Below, one piece after another: positions 34,021 to 43,011 of a stretch of 64,000 bases of DNA. The notes under the pieces were generated by a model, which was not told the DNA's origin, searched no databases, and saw only the letters and a list, made by a program, of their open reading frames with translations. The DNA lies in NCBI GenBank assembly GCA_030745875.1, contig JASLNT010000017.1:1-64000 (forward strand). Reading direction: 5' to 3'. The position numbers and the translations under genes were made by a program. Numbering within the stretch: position 1 is the first letter of the stretch; each line of letters opens with the position of its first letter. The stretch is from Phycisphaerae bacterium (lineage in GTDB: Bacteria > Planctomycetota > Phycisphaerae > SM23-33).

Positions 34021-36957
34021 TCACGGGCCGGCGAATCCTGTATACAGACCGCCGAAGTCCGTCGGATATGCTACAGGCCTGGCGTTGGGCATGTCGACTC
34101 GCGGATTGCTGTCGAGGGCTTTCTTTCCAGCATGGATTGCTTTGAGAATCGCCGCGTAGTTAGGGTCTGACTTGCTTTTGAATACCGCTTTGGCGTCGTC
34201 GGCCATTCCGCCGGCGGATCTGGCTAGCGACCCGGTCAGCAGGCGACTGTATTCGGGGTGGGTCAGGTTGATGTCCGTGACGCCCATGCGGATTCTGGCG
34301 CGGGTGGCTTTTAGGGCGGCTTTCAACTGGCCGATCCAGGGCCCGATCCAGAGATCTCTGGAGCCCGGCGTGCCCGGGCGCGTGTTGTCGTATGTGTCGT
34401 AATACGGACAATTTGCGTCGATCCATGTGTAGATTATGCGGCGGTCTCTGTCGGGGATGGCGGCCATCTTAACATCGGGTCCGTGATCTGTTTCGATGAG
34501 TTTGGTCAACGCGCTGGCGTGCGATCCGGTTTCCAGCGGTTTGAAGTTATCGGTAAGGCCTTTATTGATATAGATGTAGTGGACCTTTCTGGTGCTGAGG
34601 AGGCTGTCGTACGCCATGTTGAAATACTGCGTCTTGTCGCCTGAGAGGTCCATTTTGCCCTTTGGCGCCGGGCCGCTGTGGCATTTGATGCAGTGTCTGT
34701 CGAGAATCGGCTGGACATGCTTGACAAAGCTGACAGGACCGGATTTGCCCCAGGGCGGAGGTTTTGTCTCCGATGGCGGGCGTCTGAAGGCGATTCGCCT
34801 GGTAACGGGGGCAGTTACGTTTCTAGGCTCGTGACATCCGACGCAACTCTGGCGTTCTCCAGGCATTATCTGCGTGGTCGAGCCCATGCGGATGATCTCT
34901 TTACCGTCGGCGTCGACGGCCTGGAAATACAGTTCGCATCCGGTGGGGGCCTTGAAGTGAGCCGATCCGTCGGCCTCGATAGGAACAGTTCCGAGGCAGA
35001 CTTTCACGTAGTATGATCCCCGACTTATCACCGGATCGTGGTCGTATACGCGCCTTCCCCGCATGTTGCATCGTTTGGGGAGTTGGCTCATGATGCGGAT
35101 TTCCTTGACTGTTCCGCGTTTGATTCCTTTTTCCACCAGGCCGAGATTCACATCCGAGACGAAGAACGTACCGTACTTTTCCTTCGATGGGGCTATAGGC
35201 AGGATTGTCTTCGGTCGCTTGCGCGGCGCCAGTGGTACGGGGTTGAAGCACGAGGTCTTCGGGTCCTCGCAGACCAGCGTTCTATTGCCCTTGGCGTCCA
35301 GAGCATAGATTCTGTACCGTCCCGGTCCGCCCCTGGCTGGTCCTCCGTACGAGACCAGGAACAGGTCGCTCTTTACCGGCCAGGGGTCGCGGAATGCAAA
35401 TCTCCATTGTCTGTCGCCCGGTCCGCCGCCCGAGTGAACCTTCTTGCTCGGTCCGTAGAAGTACTCGGGGGTGATGTTCGTAATCGCCGCCGGATTCTCC
35501 GTGCCCAGCGACCGGTCGATAATTCCGATCGCTCCGACGGGGTTTCCGTGATGTGGTCCGAGCGTGGCTAGTACTTTCTGTGTTCCCGGTATGCTCTTGG
35601 CCTGCCAGATTACGTTTGGGTTGGTTATCGTGTTCCCGTAGAAAAGTTGAACGCGCGTACCGTCGGGGTTGACCGTCCAGAGGCTCTGGAGGGTGAACAG
35701 GCTCTTGTCGAGGTACTCCCACCGCATGAACAGGATCGATCCGTCGTCGAGCACGTAGGGCGACATGCTGGCCAGCGTGCTGAATTCGATTCGCTTGATA
35801 TCGCTTCCATCAGCGTTCATTGTAAACAACGCCGACGACAGGCCCGGTTGGCACATCGAGTAGCTCTTTCCTCTCGTCGAGGTGAATGCTATGCGCCCGT
35901 TGGGCAGGTATATCGGATGGACATCGTGGAAGCGTCCGGTAGTGATCCGCCTCAGTCCGGTTCCGTCAACGTTGATCTCGAATACGTGGAACGAATCGGG
36001 ATTGCCCCTGTATCCGAGTTTCTTTCGCGACTTTCTCTCCTCCGGCGTATGGTTGACCCGCATCCATGAAAACAGCAGTTTCTTTGCGTCGAAGGACGGG
36101 TTCATGTCATAGATCACCCCGTCGTCGCTGCGGAATATCTCCTTCTGGCCTTCTTGGGGATTGGCGGGGTCGTACACGTATATCCCGCATCCGGGGCTGT
36201 AGACCCGCCAGCAGTACAGTGTGCCCACACCGAACGGTTTTCCCAGGTGCTTGCGCTTTACGAAAGCAAACTTCCCGCATCGCTTGACGGCTGCTGCTGC
36301 GTCGAAGTCCGAGGAGTTCTTCTCCGTTCCGTCGGGGCGAGCCGCCTTGGGCGCTGGCGTTCGCTTGACTGCGACAGGCTTGGCCTTGCGGTCGGGCTGC
36401 CCTGAGAGTTTCACCAGCGATACATCGTCGTACCACGCCTGGCCGGTGGATCGGCCCCACCCGCCGAAGAGGCAGTTGACCTGGACCTCGGTCTTGTTGT
36501 TCGTTTTGAACACCCGCGAGACTTGCGTCCACCCCGTCGTGCCTGTCACCGCCGGCGTCTCGGAGCCTTTCAGGGCCTGGATGTTGAACATTGCGCCCTT
36601 GGCGCCGCGGATGGCGCTGGTCTTGATCCACCCGGACAATTCATAGTGCGTATTGGGCTCGACCTTTACTATCGCGATCCACGCCGCGTCGGAGCCCCCG
36701 GCCGATCGGATCGAGACGCACCGCTTGCCGCTCTTGCCGGACGACTCGATCCCCCACAACACGCGGTCTTTCCCGCTCCAGGCCTGTGTCCCCCAGCCGC
36801 GGGCTCCGTTGGCGACCTTGTCCTCGAAGGAAAAGTTCGGCAGGAGGTTTGGGGCTTTGTCGGCGCCCTTGGCGGGCTCCGCCTGAGAGGAGACGAGCAC
36901 CGCTAGAGCGATCACTGCCGGAGTCAGAACCTTATGTATGCGTACGCGAATGTCCAT
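34021..36957 (-). CDS. HzsA-related protein with carbohydrate-binding-like N-domain
   Basis: A 978-residue exported protein. Signal peptide about 1-32; a carbohydrate-binding-like beta-sandwich at about 38-190 (NLLPNFSFEDKV...ARGWGTQAWSG); a spacer; then a TolB/beta-propeller region with repeated HPIYLPNGRIAFTSTR and LDDGSILFMRWEYLDKS motifs. Two c-type heme motifs follow: CVGCH (705-709) and CIKCH (756-760). The propeller-then-heme order matches the hydrazine synthase alpha-subunit-like family found in planctomycetes and other bacteria. No hydrazine synthase beta or gamma genes are present, so anammox activity is not implied. Possibly an extracytoplasmic redox protein for polymer use. ATG with AGGAGT 9 nt upstream. 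Confidence 0.82.
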   Translation of the reverse strand: MDIRVRIHKVLTPAVIALAVLVSSQAEPAKGADKAPNLLPNFSFEDKVANGARGWGTQAWSGKDRVLWGIESSGKSGKRCVSIRSAGGSDAAWIAIVKVEPNTHYELSGWIKTSAIRGAKGAMFNIQALKGSETPAVTGTTGWTQVSRVFKTNNKTEVQVNCLFGGWGRSTGQAWYDDVSLVKLSGQPDRKAKPVAVKRTPAPKAARPDGTEKNSSDFDAAAAVKRCGKFAFVKRKHLGKPFGVGTLYCWRVYSPGCGIYVYDPANPQEGQKEIFRSDDGVIYDMNPSFDAKKLLFSWMRVNHTPEERKSRKKLGYRGNPDSFHVFEINVDGTGLRRITTGRFHDVHPIYLPNGRIAFTSTRGKSYSMCQPGLSSALFTMNADGSDIKRIEFSTLASMSPYVLDDGSILFMRWEYLDKSLFTLQSLWTVNPDGTRVQLFYGNTITNPNVIWQAKSIPGTQKVLATLGPHHGNPVGAIGIIDRSLGTENPAAITNITPEYFYGPSKKVHSGGGPGDRQWRFAFRDPWPVKSDLFLVSYGGPARGGPGRYRIYALDAKGNRTLVCEDPKTSCFNPVPLAPRKRPKTILPIAPSKEKYGTFFVSDVNLGLVEKGIKRGTVKEIRIMSQLPKRCNMRGRRVYDHDPVISRGSYYVKVCLGTVPIEADGSAHFKAPTGCELYFQAVDADGKEIIRMGSTTQIMPGERQSCVGCHEPRNVTAPVTRRIAFRRPPSETKPPPWGKSGPVSFVKHVQPILDRHCIKCHSGPAPKGKMDLSGDKTQYFNMAYDSLLSTRKVHYIYINKGLTDNFKPLETGSHASALTKLIETDHGPDVKMAAIPDRDRRIIYTWIDANCPYYDTYDNTRPGTPGSRDLWIGPWIGQLKAALKATRARIRMGVTDINLTHPEYSRLLTGSLARSAGGMADDAKAVFKSKSDPNYAAILKAIHAGKKALDSNPRVDMPNARPVAYPTDFGGLYTGFAGP

Positions 36958-37097
36958 ACGGAAATACTCCTCTCACTGTCGATACCGCTACAACCAAGTA
37001 ACGTCCTTCGGCGGGCGGTATTACGGTGATTCGCCAAAGCCGGAACACTTCATGATACCATATTCTCGCGGCTTGAGAAACTCGATCCGAGATACGC

Positions 37098-37127
37098 TTG
37101 ACTCCACCGCGCCTCAAGCGGGATACT
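37098..37127 (+). promoter_or_regulatory. Predicted promoter of sulfatase gene
   Basis: The -35 is TTGACT (37098-37103), then an 18 bp spacer and a -10 of GATACT (37122-37127), with 5/6 and 4/6 consensus positions. It lies 50 bp upstream of the sulfatase ATG at 37177 and opposite the divergent HzsA-related gene. Confidence 0.45.
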
Positions 37128-37176
37128 CCTGCGAAGAGTCGTCCTTGGGTATCGAACAGAATAGGGAAGTAATTTC

Positions 37177-38658
37177 ATGAATACAACCCGTCGAGAGTTC
37201 CTGAAAGTTATCGGAGCCGGGGCGTGTTTTACCGCCGCCCGAGCCGCCTCCAGCGCCGCCGTTGCAAAGAAGCCCAATATCGTCCTGTGCATGGCCGATG
37301 ATCAGGGTTGGGGCGACATGGCGTACTACGGGCACAAAGTGCTCAAGACTCCAAACTTTGACGCGATGGCTGCCGAAACGCTGCGTTTCGACCGTTTTTA
37401 TGCAGCCGCCCCGGTATGCTCCCCAACTCGAGGCAGCGTAATGACCGGACGCCACCCAAACCGTTTCGCGTGCTTCAAGTGGGGCCATTCGCTCCGCCCG
37501 CAGGAAGTTACCGTCGCCGAGGCATTGAAGACCGCCGGATACGTCACCGGTCATTTTGGCAAATGGCATCTGGGGTCGATTCACAAGGACAGTCAGGTCA
37601 GCCCGGGCGGCAGCGGTTTCGATGAGTGGTTATCGGCGGCGAATTTCTTCGACAATGATCCCATCCTCAGTCGCAACGGCGTGGCAGTCCAGACCAAAGG
37701 CGAAAGCTCGATGGTCACTGTCGACGCAGCGATAGAATTCATCCGCAAGCACGCCAAGAGTTCAAAACCGTTCCTGGCTGTTGTGTGGTTCGGTTCTCCG
37801 CACGGTCCGCACCGGGCGATCGAAAAAGACCGCGCCGCTTACGCCGACCAATCCAAAGGGTTGCAGAACTTCCTTGGCGAGATTACGGGCATGGACCGCG
37901 CGTTCGGCAAGCTTCGCAAGGAACTTGCCAACTCGGGCCTTCGCGACAATACGATCCTGTGGTATTGCAGCGATAACGGCGGCCTGCCGCGTGTCGGTTC
38001 GACCGGCGGGCGGGCCAATAAGGGCTCGACGTACGATGGTGGTCTGCGAGTACCTGCGATCATGGAATGGCCCTCGCGAATCGCCAAGCCGCGAATCACC
38101 AACGTGCCCTGCAACACTTCGGACATATACCCCACGCTACTCGAAATAGCCGGCGTGAAGATCAAGAATCAGCCCCCGCTCGACGGGATCAGTCTGGTCG
38201 GCCTGATTGACGGGAAAATGAAATCCCGCCCCAGACCGATGGGTTTCTGGGACTATCCCGCCGGCGGCAAGGGCGTAAGAAGCGACAAGATCCTAGCTGA
38301 CCTTCTCAAAGCGCAGAAAGAGGGCAGGGAGATCACCGACCCGGCCGTAATCCGCCCCGACGCGGGCAAAATCACACAGCAGTATCCCGAAGACAGTTTT
38401 CCCGGCAGGGCGGCATGGCTGGACTGGCCTTGGAAACTCCACCGCATCCAGAGCGGCCGCAAGAGCAGGAAGAAAGCCGATACCAAAGCCCCCGCTCCGG
38501 GGGGCGTGAAACTCGAACTGTACAATCTCGCCGAAGATCCCATGGAGGCCAAGAACCTTGTCGACCAGCACGGCGATCGTGCTAAACCCATGCTGGCTGC
38601 ACTCGAAAGGTGGCTGGCTTCGGTGGTCCGCAGCCTGAACGGCAAGGACTACCAGTAA
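37177..38658 (+). CDS. Exported sulfatase
   Basis: Family S1 sulfatase, 493 residues. Signal TRREFLKVIGAG with a Tat-like twin arginine; DDQGWGDMAYYG metal site; catalytic CSPTR with C81; GHFGKWHLGSI; SSDNG is replaced by CSDNGGLPR in the second metal loop. A basic segment (about residues 428-440) is present in the C-terminal part. The end of the gene is 22 bp from the convergent sulfatase gene. Likely acts on a sulfated glycan. GGGAAG ribosome binding site. Confidence 0.93.
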   Translation: MNTTRREFLKVIGAGACFTAARAASSAAVAKKPNIVLCMADDQGWGDMAYYGHKVLKTPNFDAMAAETLRFDRFYAAAPVCSPTRGSVMTGRHPNRFACFKWGHSLRPQEVTVAEALKTAGYVTGHFGKWHLGSIHKDSQVSPGGSGFDEWLSAANFFDNDPILSRNGVAVQTKGESSMVTVDAAIEFIRKHAKSSKPFLAVVWFGSPHGPHRAIEKDRAAYADQSKGLQNFLGEITGMDRAFGKLRKELANSGLRDNTILWYCSDNGGLPRVGSTGGRANKGSTYDGGLRVPAIMEWPSRIAKPRITNVPCNTSDIYPTLLEIAGVKIKNQPPLDGISLVGLIDGKMKSRPRPMGFWDYPAGGKGVRSDKILADLLKAQKEGREITDPAVIRPDAGKITQQYPEDSFPGRAAWLDWPWKLHRIQSGRKSRKKADTKAPAPGGVKLELYNLAEDPMEAKNLVDQHGDRAKPMLAALERWLASVVRSLNGKDYQ

Positions 38659-38680
38659 ACGTTCGCCCGACGTTGAGCGG

Positions 38681-40204
38681 TTACTTCCTGGACCGCGTTC
38701 CGCCCGAACGCAGTGGATTGGCGGTATCTTTGAATTCGTTCCGCAAGTCGCCCAACTGCTTCTCCAGGCGGGATATGACCGTTTTGTATTCCGGATTGGC
38801 GTGCTGGTTGGTCAGTTCGTCGGGATCTTTCTGCAGGTCATAGAATTCCCAGCAGGCCTTGGGATCCTTCCGCCCGTCGCGCATCAGGCCGTAGTAGAAG
38901 ATCAGTTTGTACCTGCCCGTCCGGATGCCGTAATGGCTCGGACGCGGTTTCTGGTGCGACCAGTAGTGGTAGTACATTGCCTTGCGCCAGTCGGCGGGTG
39001 TGTGGCCTTTCAGGTTGGCGCGAAATGAGCGTCCTTGCATGGCGGAGGGAATGTCGGCCGACGCGTAGTCGAGCATTAACTCGGCAAAATCGATATTGAG
39101 CACGATGTCGTCGACCACCGTGCCGCCCTTGATCTCGCTTGGGTAGCGGATCACGAACGGCATGCGGAGCGACTCCTCAAGCATCAGACGCTTGTCGAAC
39201 AGGTTGTGCTCGCCCAGGAAGTAACCCTGGTCGGACGTGTAGATCACCACGGTGTTGTCGGTCTGACCGGTCTTGTCGAGGTGCTTGAGCAGCCTGCCTA
39301 TATTCTCATCGATGCCCGCGACGGTTCGGAGGTAGTCCTTCATGAACTTCTGGTACGTTGCTTTGCGAGCGGCGGGGGGGTCCAGGTTCGACACGTCGAG
39401 TTTCGGCGGGGCGTATCGCCTGGGGTTCTTCAGGTAGCGTTGTTTGAGCGTCTCCAACGGCCAGCCTTCAATCACCGTTCCCTTGGGGCTCGCGGGCTCC
39501 ATCAGATCTTTGGGTAGGGGAAGGTCTTCGTTTGCGTATAGTTTTCGGTAGCGGCCGTGTGAGTAGAACGGTTCGTGAACGGCTTTGAAGTGGCACATCA
39601 GGCAGAACGGTTTGTTCTTGGCTTTGCGTTCCGAGAGCCACTTGAGGGCCTGACCGGTGATGACGTCTGTTGAGTGCCCCGTGTGCTTGCGCCCGCCGCG
39701 GAGCCAATCGGCGCCGGTTTGGAACATCGTCGGGTTATGGTACGATCCCTGTCCGCGGAGAACGTTGTAGTAGTCGAATCCGGAGGGTTGCTTCTTGAGG
39801 TGCCATTTCCCGATGACCGCGGTCTCGTATCCGGCGATTTGGAGTTGTTTTGCCACGTTGTCGGCCTTGGGGTCCAGGCCCTCACGCAGCGTCTTGACGC
39901 CGTTGATATGGCTGTACTGGCCGGTGAGTATGCTCCCGCGGCTTGGCACGCAGATGGAGTTTGTACAGAAGCAGTTTTTCAGCAGTGCTCCTTCGGCGGC
40001 GATGCGGTCGATGTTCTTCGTCCTGGCGTGTTTGCTCAGACGCAGACCGTAGCATCCCCACGTTTGGGAAGTATGGTCGTCGGCCATTATGAACAATATG
40101 TTGGGACGCTTTGGCTTGTTGCTTTGATCGCTTCGGGCCGGACACGCCCGCGATAAAGCCAAGGCCGACAACCCCGCAGTGCGGATGAAGTTGCGTCGTC
40201 TCAT
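38681..40204 (-). CDS. Exported sulfatase (CVPSR type)
   Basis: Family S1 sulfatase, 507 residues, of a different subfamily from its neighbour. Twin-arginine signal RRRNFIRTAGLSALAL; metal pair D42-D43 (MADDHTSQTWGCYG); catalytic CVPSR with C85; GKWHLKKQPSG; YTSDQGYFLGEHN second metal site, the form seen in iduronate/heparan-type and related sulfatases. Conserved YDLQKDPDELTN near the C-terminus. It is convergent with the previous sulfatase gene. Expected substrate: an O-sulfated uronate or hexosamine polymer, but this is inference. Confidence 0.93.
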   Translation of the reverse strand: MRRRNFIRTAGLSALALSRACPARSDQSNKPKRPNILFIMADDHTSQTWGCYGLRLSKHARTKNIDRIAAEGALLKNCFCTNSICVPSRGSILTGQYSHINGVKTLREGLDPKADNVAKQLQIAGYETAVIGKWHLKKQPSGFDYYNVLRGQGSYHNPTMFQTGADWLRGGRKHTGHSTDVITGQALKWLSERKAKNKPFCLMCHFKAVHEPFYSHGRYRKLYANEDLPLPKDLMEPASPKGTVIEGWPLETLKQRYLKNPRRYAPPKLDVSNLDPPAARKATYQKFMKDYLRTVAGIDENIGRLLKHLDKTGQTDNTVVIYTSDQGYFLGEHNLFDKRLMLEESLRMPFVIRYPSEIKGGTVVDDIVLNIDFAELMLDYASADIPSAMQGRSFRANLKGHTPADWRKAMYYHYWSHQKPRPSHYGIRTGRYKLIFYYGLMRDGRKDPKACWEFYDLQKDPDELTNQHANPEYKTVISRLEKQLGDLRNEFKDTANPLRSGGTRSRK

Positions 40205-40355
40205 ATCATTCCTTGTCGGTGATCGTTCTGTCCAGAAGGAGCTTTCAGCCCTATTGCCCGTCCCATGTGCGAGTTACGGTCCGGTCGGCGTTGCGGGTTT
40301 TCTTGACGTTCATCTTGCAGCGATACGCCGCCCGGAGTCGGTCACCTTCTATAAT

Positions 40356-40422
40356 GAACCGGCCGGGTGTGGAGCTGTTTTGCGAGTGAGCATTTCGCAT
40401 AGCTGTCACCACCGGCCGGTTC
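40356..40422. terminator. Nested hairpin downstream of FIST gene
   Basis: Stem GAACCGGCCGG (40356-40366) pairs perfectly with CCGGCCGGTTC (40412-40422), enclosing 45 nt that contain a smaller TGCGA/TCGCA stem. It begins 30 bp beyond the stop of the minus-strand FIST gene and before the sulfatase gene's start, so it could attenuate transcription between them. No T-tract, so intrinsic termination is uncertain. Confidence 0.4.
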
Positions 40423-40451
40423 GAGCGTCGTTTAGCGGTCATCCGACTCCG

Positions 40452-41471
40452 CTATTTGTTTATCAGTGCACAGGCTGAGATATGGTATCCCACGCCCTTT
40501 GAGGGCTGGCCGCAAGCCTTGGGACCCATCTCGCCGCTTCCGTAGAAACCGATCAGCGGCATCTTCGTTCCAACTACTTTCTGCATTGCTTTCAACTCTT
40601 CGGGGCGGTCCTTGCCCATCCGGCCTCGCCTTCCTCCGCAGTCAAATGCGAAGACCATCGCGGTGTGCTTGAGGTTCTTGCCTACGGCGTCTTTGAACGC
40701 CTGACCCGCCGCTGCGACCAGAGGATTGGCGTGTATTTCGGCCGGGCCTTTGTTCAGCGTCGAGCAGCCGACAAGGAAGTTGCCGGTGATCAGGATGCCG
40801 ATGTTCTTGCCCTTACCGGCGGTCTTGCCCTTGCAGTAGGTCATTCCGCCCATCGCCGCTCCGCCGACTACCGGGATACTGTCGCCGATAATGCTGGAGA
40901 TGCCCTTGACGACCTTGTCGTTGGACGGTACGTGGCAGTCGCCTATAAGTATGACAACTTTTCCGCTGGCTTTTACTTCCGAGGCCTTCTTGAGGCCTTC
41001 GCCGATCTTCTTACCTGCCGCGGAGAGATCCTTGTCGGCGGCCAGTACGGGCGTGACAGCGATGTCGCCGCCCAGCGCCAATACCGACACCGTGCCCGCA
41101 TTGCCTTCTTCGGTTATGGTGTTGTATCCGCCGCAGCCGTAAACGAGGTTTGCGTCAAACACCGACGTTACGCCTTCCAGGGCCTTGGCCTGGTCGAACT
41201 TCTTGGCCATTCCGAAGACCAACACCAGTTTGGGCTTGGTCTTTCCGATGTTCTTCTTGGCTTTGGTCGCCGCTTCAACGCCTGCTTTCTGGGCGTCTTC
41301 AAGCGCCGAATAGCCCGTGCCCGCCGACACCGCGTGTGAGTGTGCGCCCGCCTTGCCCGCTGCTCCGCAGGATCCGCATGCCGACTCCGCCGGCTGGGCG
41401 GTAAGCGTGAGCACCATCGCCAGCATAAGACACGCGGCGATTCCGCTAAGGATAATTCTTTGCAACTTCAT
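40452..41471 (-). CDS. Exported FIST-domain protein 1
   Basis: A 339-residue protein with a signal peptide (residues 1-31), a short Cys/His-rich segment just after the cleavage site (CGSCGAAGKAGAHSH) and FIST N and C domains. The FIST parts show VLVFGMAKKFDQ, VYGCGGYNTI, VVGGAAMGGMTY and the closing GFYGSGEMGP, which is the FIST_C signature. FIST domains usually occur in cytoplasmic signalling proteins that bind small ligands such as amino acids. Here the domain is secreted and has no signalling partner. It follows the FIST lipoprotein gene by 37 bp on the same strand. Confidence 0.82.
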   Translation of the reverse strand: MKLQRIILSGIAACLMLAMVLTLTAQPAESACGSCGAAGKAGAHSHAVSAGTGYSALEDAQKAGVEAATKAKKNIGKTKPKLVLVFGMAKKFDQAKALEGVTSVFDANLVYGCGGYNTITEEGNAGTVSVLALGGDIAVTPVLAADKDLSAAGKKIGEGLKKASEVKASGKVVILIGDCHVPSNDKVVKGISSIIGDSIPVVGGAAMGGMTYCKGKTAGKGKNIGILITGNFLVGCSTLNKGPAEIHANPLVAAAGQAFKDAVGKNLKHTAMVFAFDCGGRRGRMGKDRPEELKAMQKVVGTKMPLIGFYGSGEMGPKACGQPSKGVGYHISACALINK

Positions 41472-41508
41472 GATACTGTCCTTTCAAAAACGATTTCTGA
41501 GGTCGGCG

Positions 41509-42960
41509 TTACTTCGTGATGCCGACCATGTTCGACACGAATGTATGCTGCTGGTACTGGTGATTCATGCCCTGGTAGTCGCCCTGAATCCGTCCGAGTT
41601 CGCCCCAGGCGTAGAATCCGAAGATCGGGACGCCCTTGCCCAATGCGGGCAGGACTGCTTCCTTGATCTCGTCGTCATTACCGTCGCGGAAGGTCCTCAG
41701 ACGCATACCGCGCGCACAGCAGTTACTCATCATCAACAGGGAAGGCTCGGTTGACGCCGCTTTCGCCGCCGCCACCGATTCGGTCACCGCCGCCTTAGCC
41801 GAAGCTACGATCGGCTCGGGCTTCTTCTGACAGGCCAGGCAGAACACCTTCGTGCCCTTGACAACCGGAGCTACGAATGCAAGCGAACCATCTGGCGCGT
41901 CGACCGCCTTGTCGTCCTTGTCTTTTCCGTCCTTGACCCAGTTGAGGATCATACGCGTGTAGTTCTTTCCGTTGCCCAGATCGACGCCGATTGGGTGCAG
42001 GAAGTCGCTGGTCAGTTCATCTTCGGCTTTCATGCCCGTCATTGTGCGGTACACGGTTTCGGCGGGCTTGCCGTCAAGTTCGACTATCCACTTGCCGTTG
42101 GTCTTGGTCACTTCGGCGGTCTTGGATGAGGGGGTGAATTCGTTGGCGTGGTTTCCGAAGTTGGCGATCGGTCCGCCGATTCCCAGCGTCACCACGTGCC
42201 CTTTGAGAGCCTGACCGTTGATAAACTGCTTACCGGCCAATCCGCCCGCAGACGCCATGTCGTCAGGCATCGAATTCCCGCCGAACAGCGTTGTGCCCTT
42301 TGGCGCGCCGGTCAGGGCGCCCTTTATGAAATCTTCGACACTGACGCCTTCCTTGGTCTCGAAACTAAGTCGCATCTCAGCCAACGCCAGGATGACCTTG
42401 AGGTTCTTCACGTCCTTGACGATAGCCGCCACTCCCTTGCCCGTGGCCAGGCGATCGTCGTCGATTGCGACCTTGCCCACGGCCGCCGAGGCCTGCTTGC
42501 CTCCGATGGCCAGAACTGCAACTGCGTCTTTCAGCAGCGTTCCACCATTGGTCAGGCATCGTGCGCGGCAGCCGATGTTGGGCACGCCGGCGCAGACCTT
42601 GTTAACGGTGGTCGCCACGAGATCTTCGGCTTTGAGGTCGGCTTTGCAGGCGGTTGCCTGTGACGACTCATCAGGCTTGAAGTCCGGGTCCTGGTAGTAT
42701 GTGTAGAATGCGACGGCTTTTGCTTTTCCGTCGATGGCTCCGAGGGCTGCGGTTGCAGCTTTTTCAGCCGCTGACCCCGCGCCTTCCGAGCACGACGACC
42801 AGGCCACTGCGAATTGAATCGTGTCGGGCGAACCGGACGTTGCAACATCAGTCATCTTTACTCCCTTGGCGTCACAGTCTTTCTTGGCGAGATTCACCTT
42901 TAATGCGTCGCAACCTGCGACGAGCATTCCGGCTGTTACGAGCAATACCAGTTTCTTCAT
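41509..42960 (-). CDS. Exported FIST-domain lipoprotein 2
   Basis: A 483-residue lipoprotein with lipobox LVAGC (Cys17), paralogous to the adjacent protein. The FIST regions include VAVLAIGGKQASAAVG, TTLFGGNSMPDDM and the terminal GFYAWGELG signature. Between them lie two Cys pairs (CRARC and CLACQKK) and NCCARG near the C-terminus, which suggest metal or disulfide sites. Upstream ribosome binding site AAGGAG. It is the first gene of a two-gene operon with FIST protein 1. Function unknown; a periplasmic ligand-binding role is inferred. Confidence 0.8.
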   Translation of the reverse strand: MKKLVLLVTAGMLVAGCDALKVNLAKKDCDAKGVKMTDVATSGSPDTIQFAVAWSSCSEGAGSAAEKAATAALGAIDGKAKAVAFYTYYQDPDFKPDESSQATACKADLKAEDLVATTVNKVCAGVPNIGCRARCLTNGGTLLKDAVAVLAIGGKQASAAVGKVAIDDDRLATGKGVAAIVKDVKNLKVILALAEMRLSFETKEGVSVEDFIKGALTGAPKGTTLFGGNSMPDDMASAGGLAGKQFINGQALKGHVVTLGIGGPIANFGNHANEFTPSSKTAEVTKTNGKWIVELDGKPAETVYRTMTGMKAEDELTSDFLHPIGVDLGNGKNYTRMILNWVKDGKDKDDKAVDAPDGSLAFVAPVVKGTKVFCLACQKKPEPIVASAKAAVTESVAAAKAASTEPSLLMMSNCCARGMRLRTFRDGNDDEIKEAVLPALGKGVPIFGFYAWGELGRIQGDYQGMNHQYQQHTFVSNMVGITK

Positions 42961-43011
42961 GCTGCTCTCCTTTGCACATTGTTCAAAGTGAAATTCATGA
43001 TGCGCTAATTG

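Noticed and set aside
40251-40442. 63-codon minus-strand frame between the sulfatase and FIST genes
   Set aside because: Overlaps the nested hairpin and has no domain or ribosome binding site.
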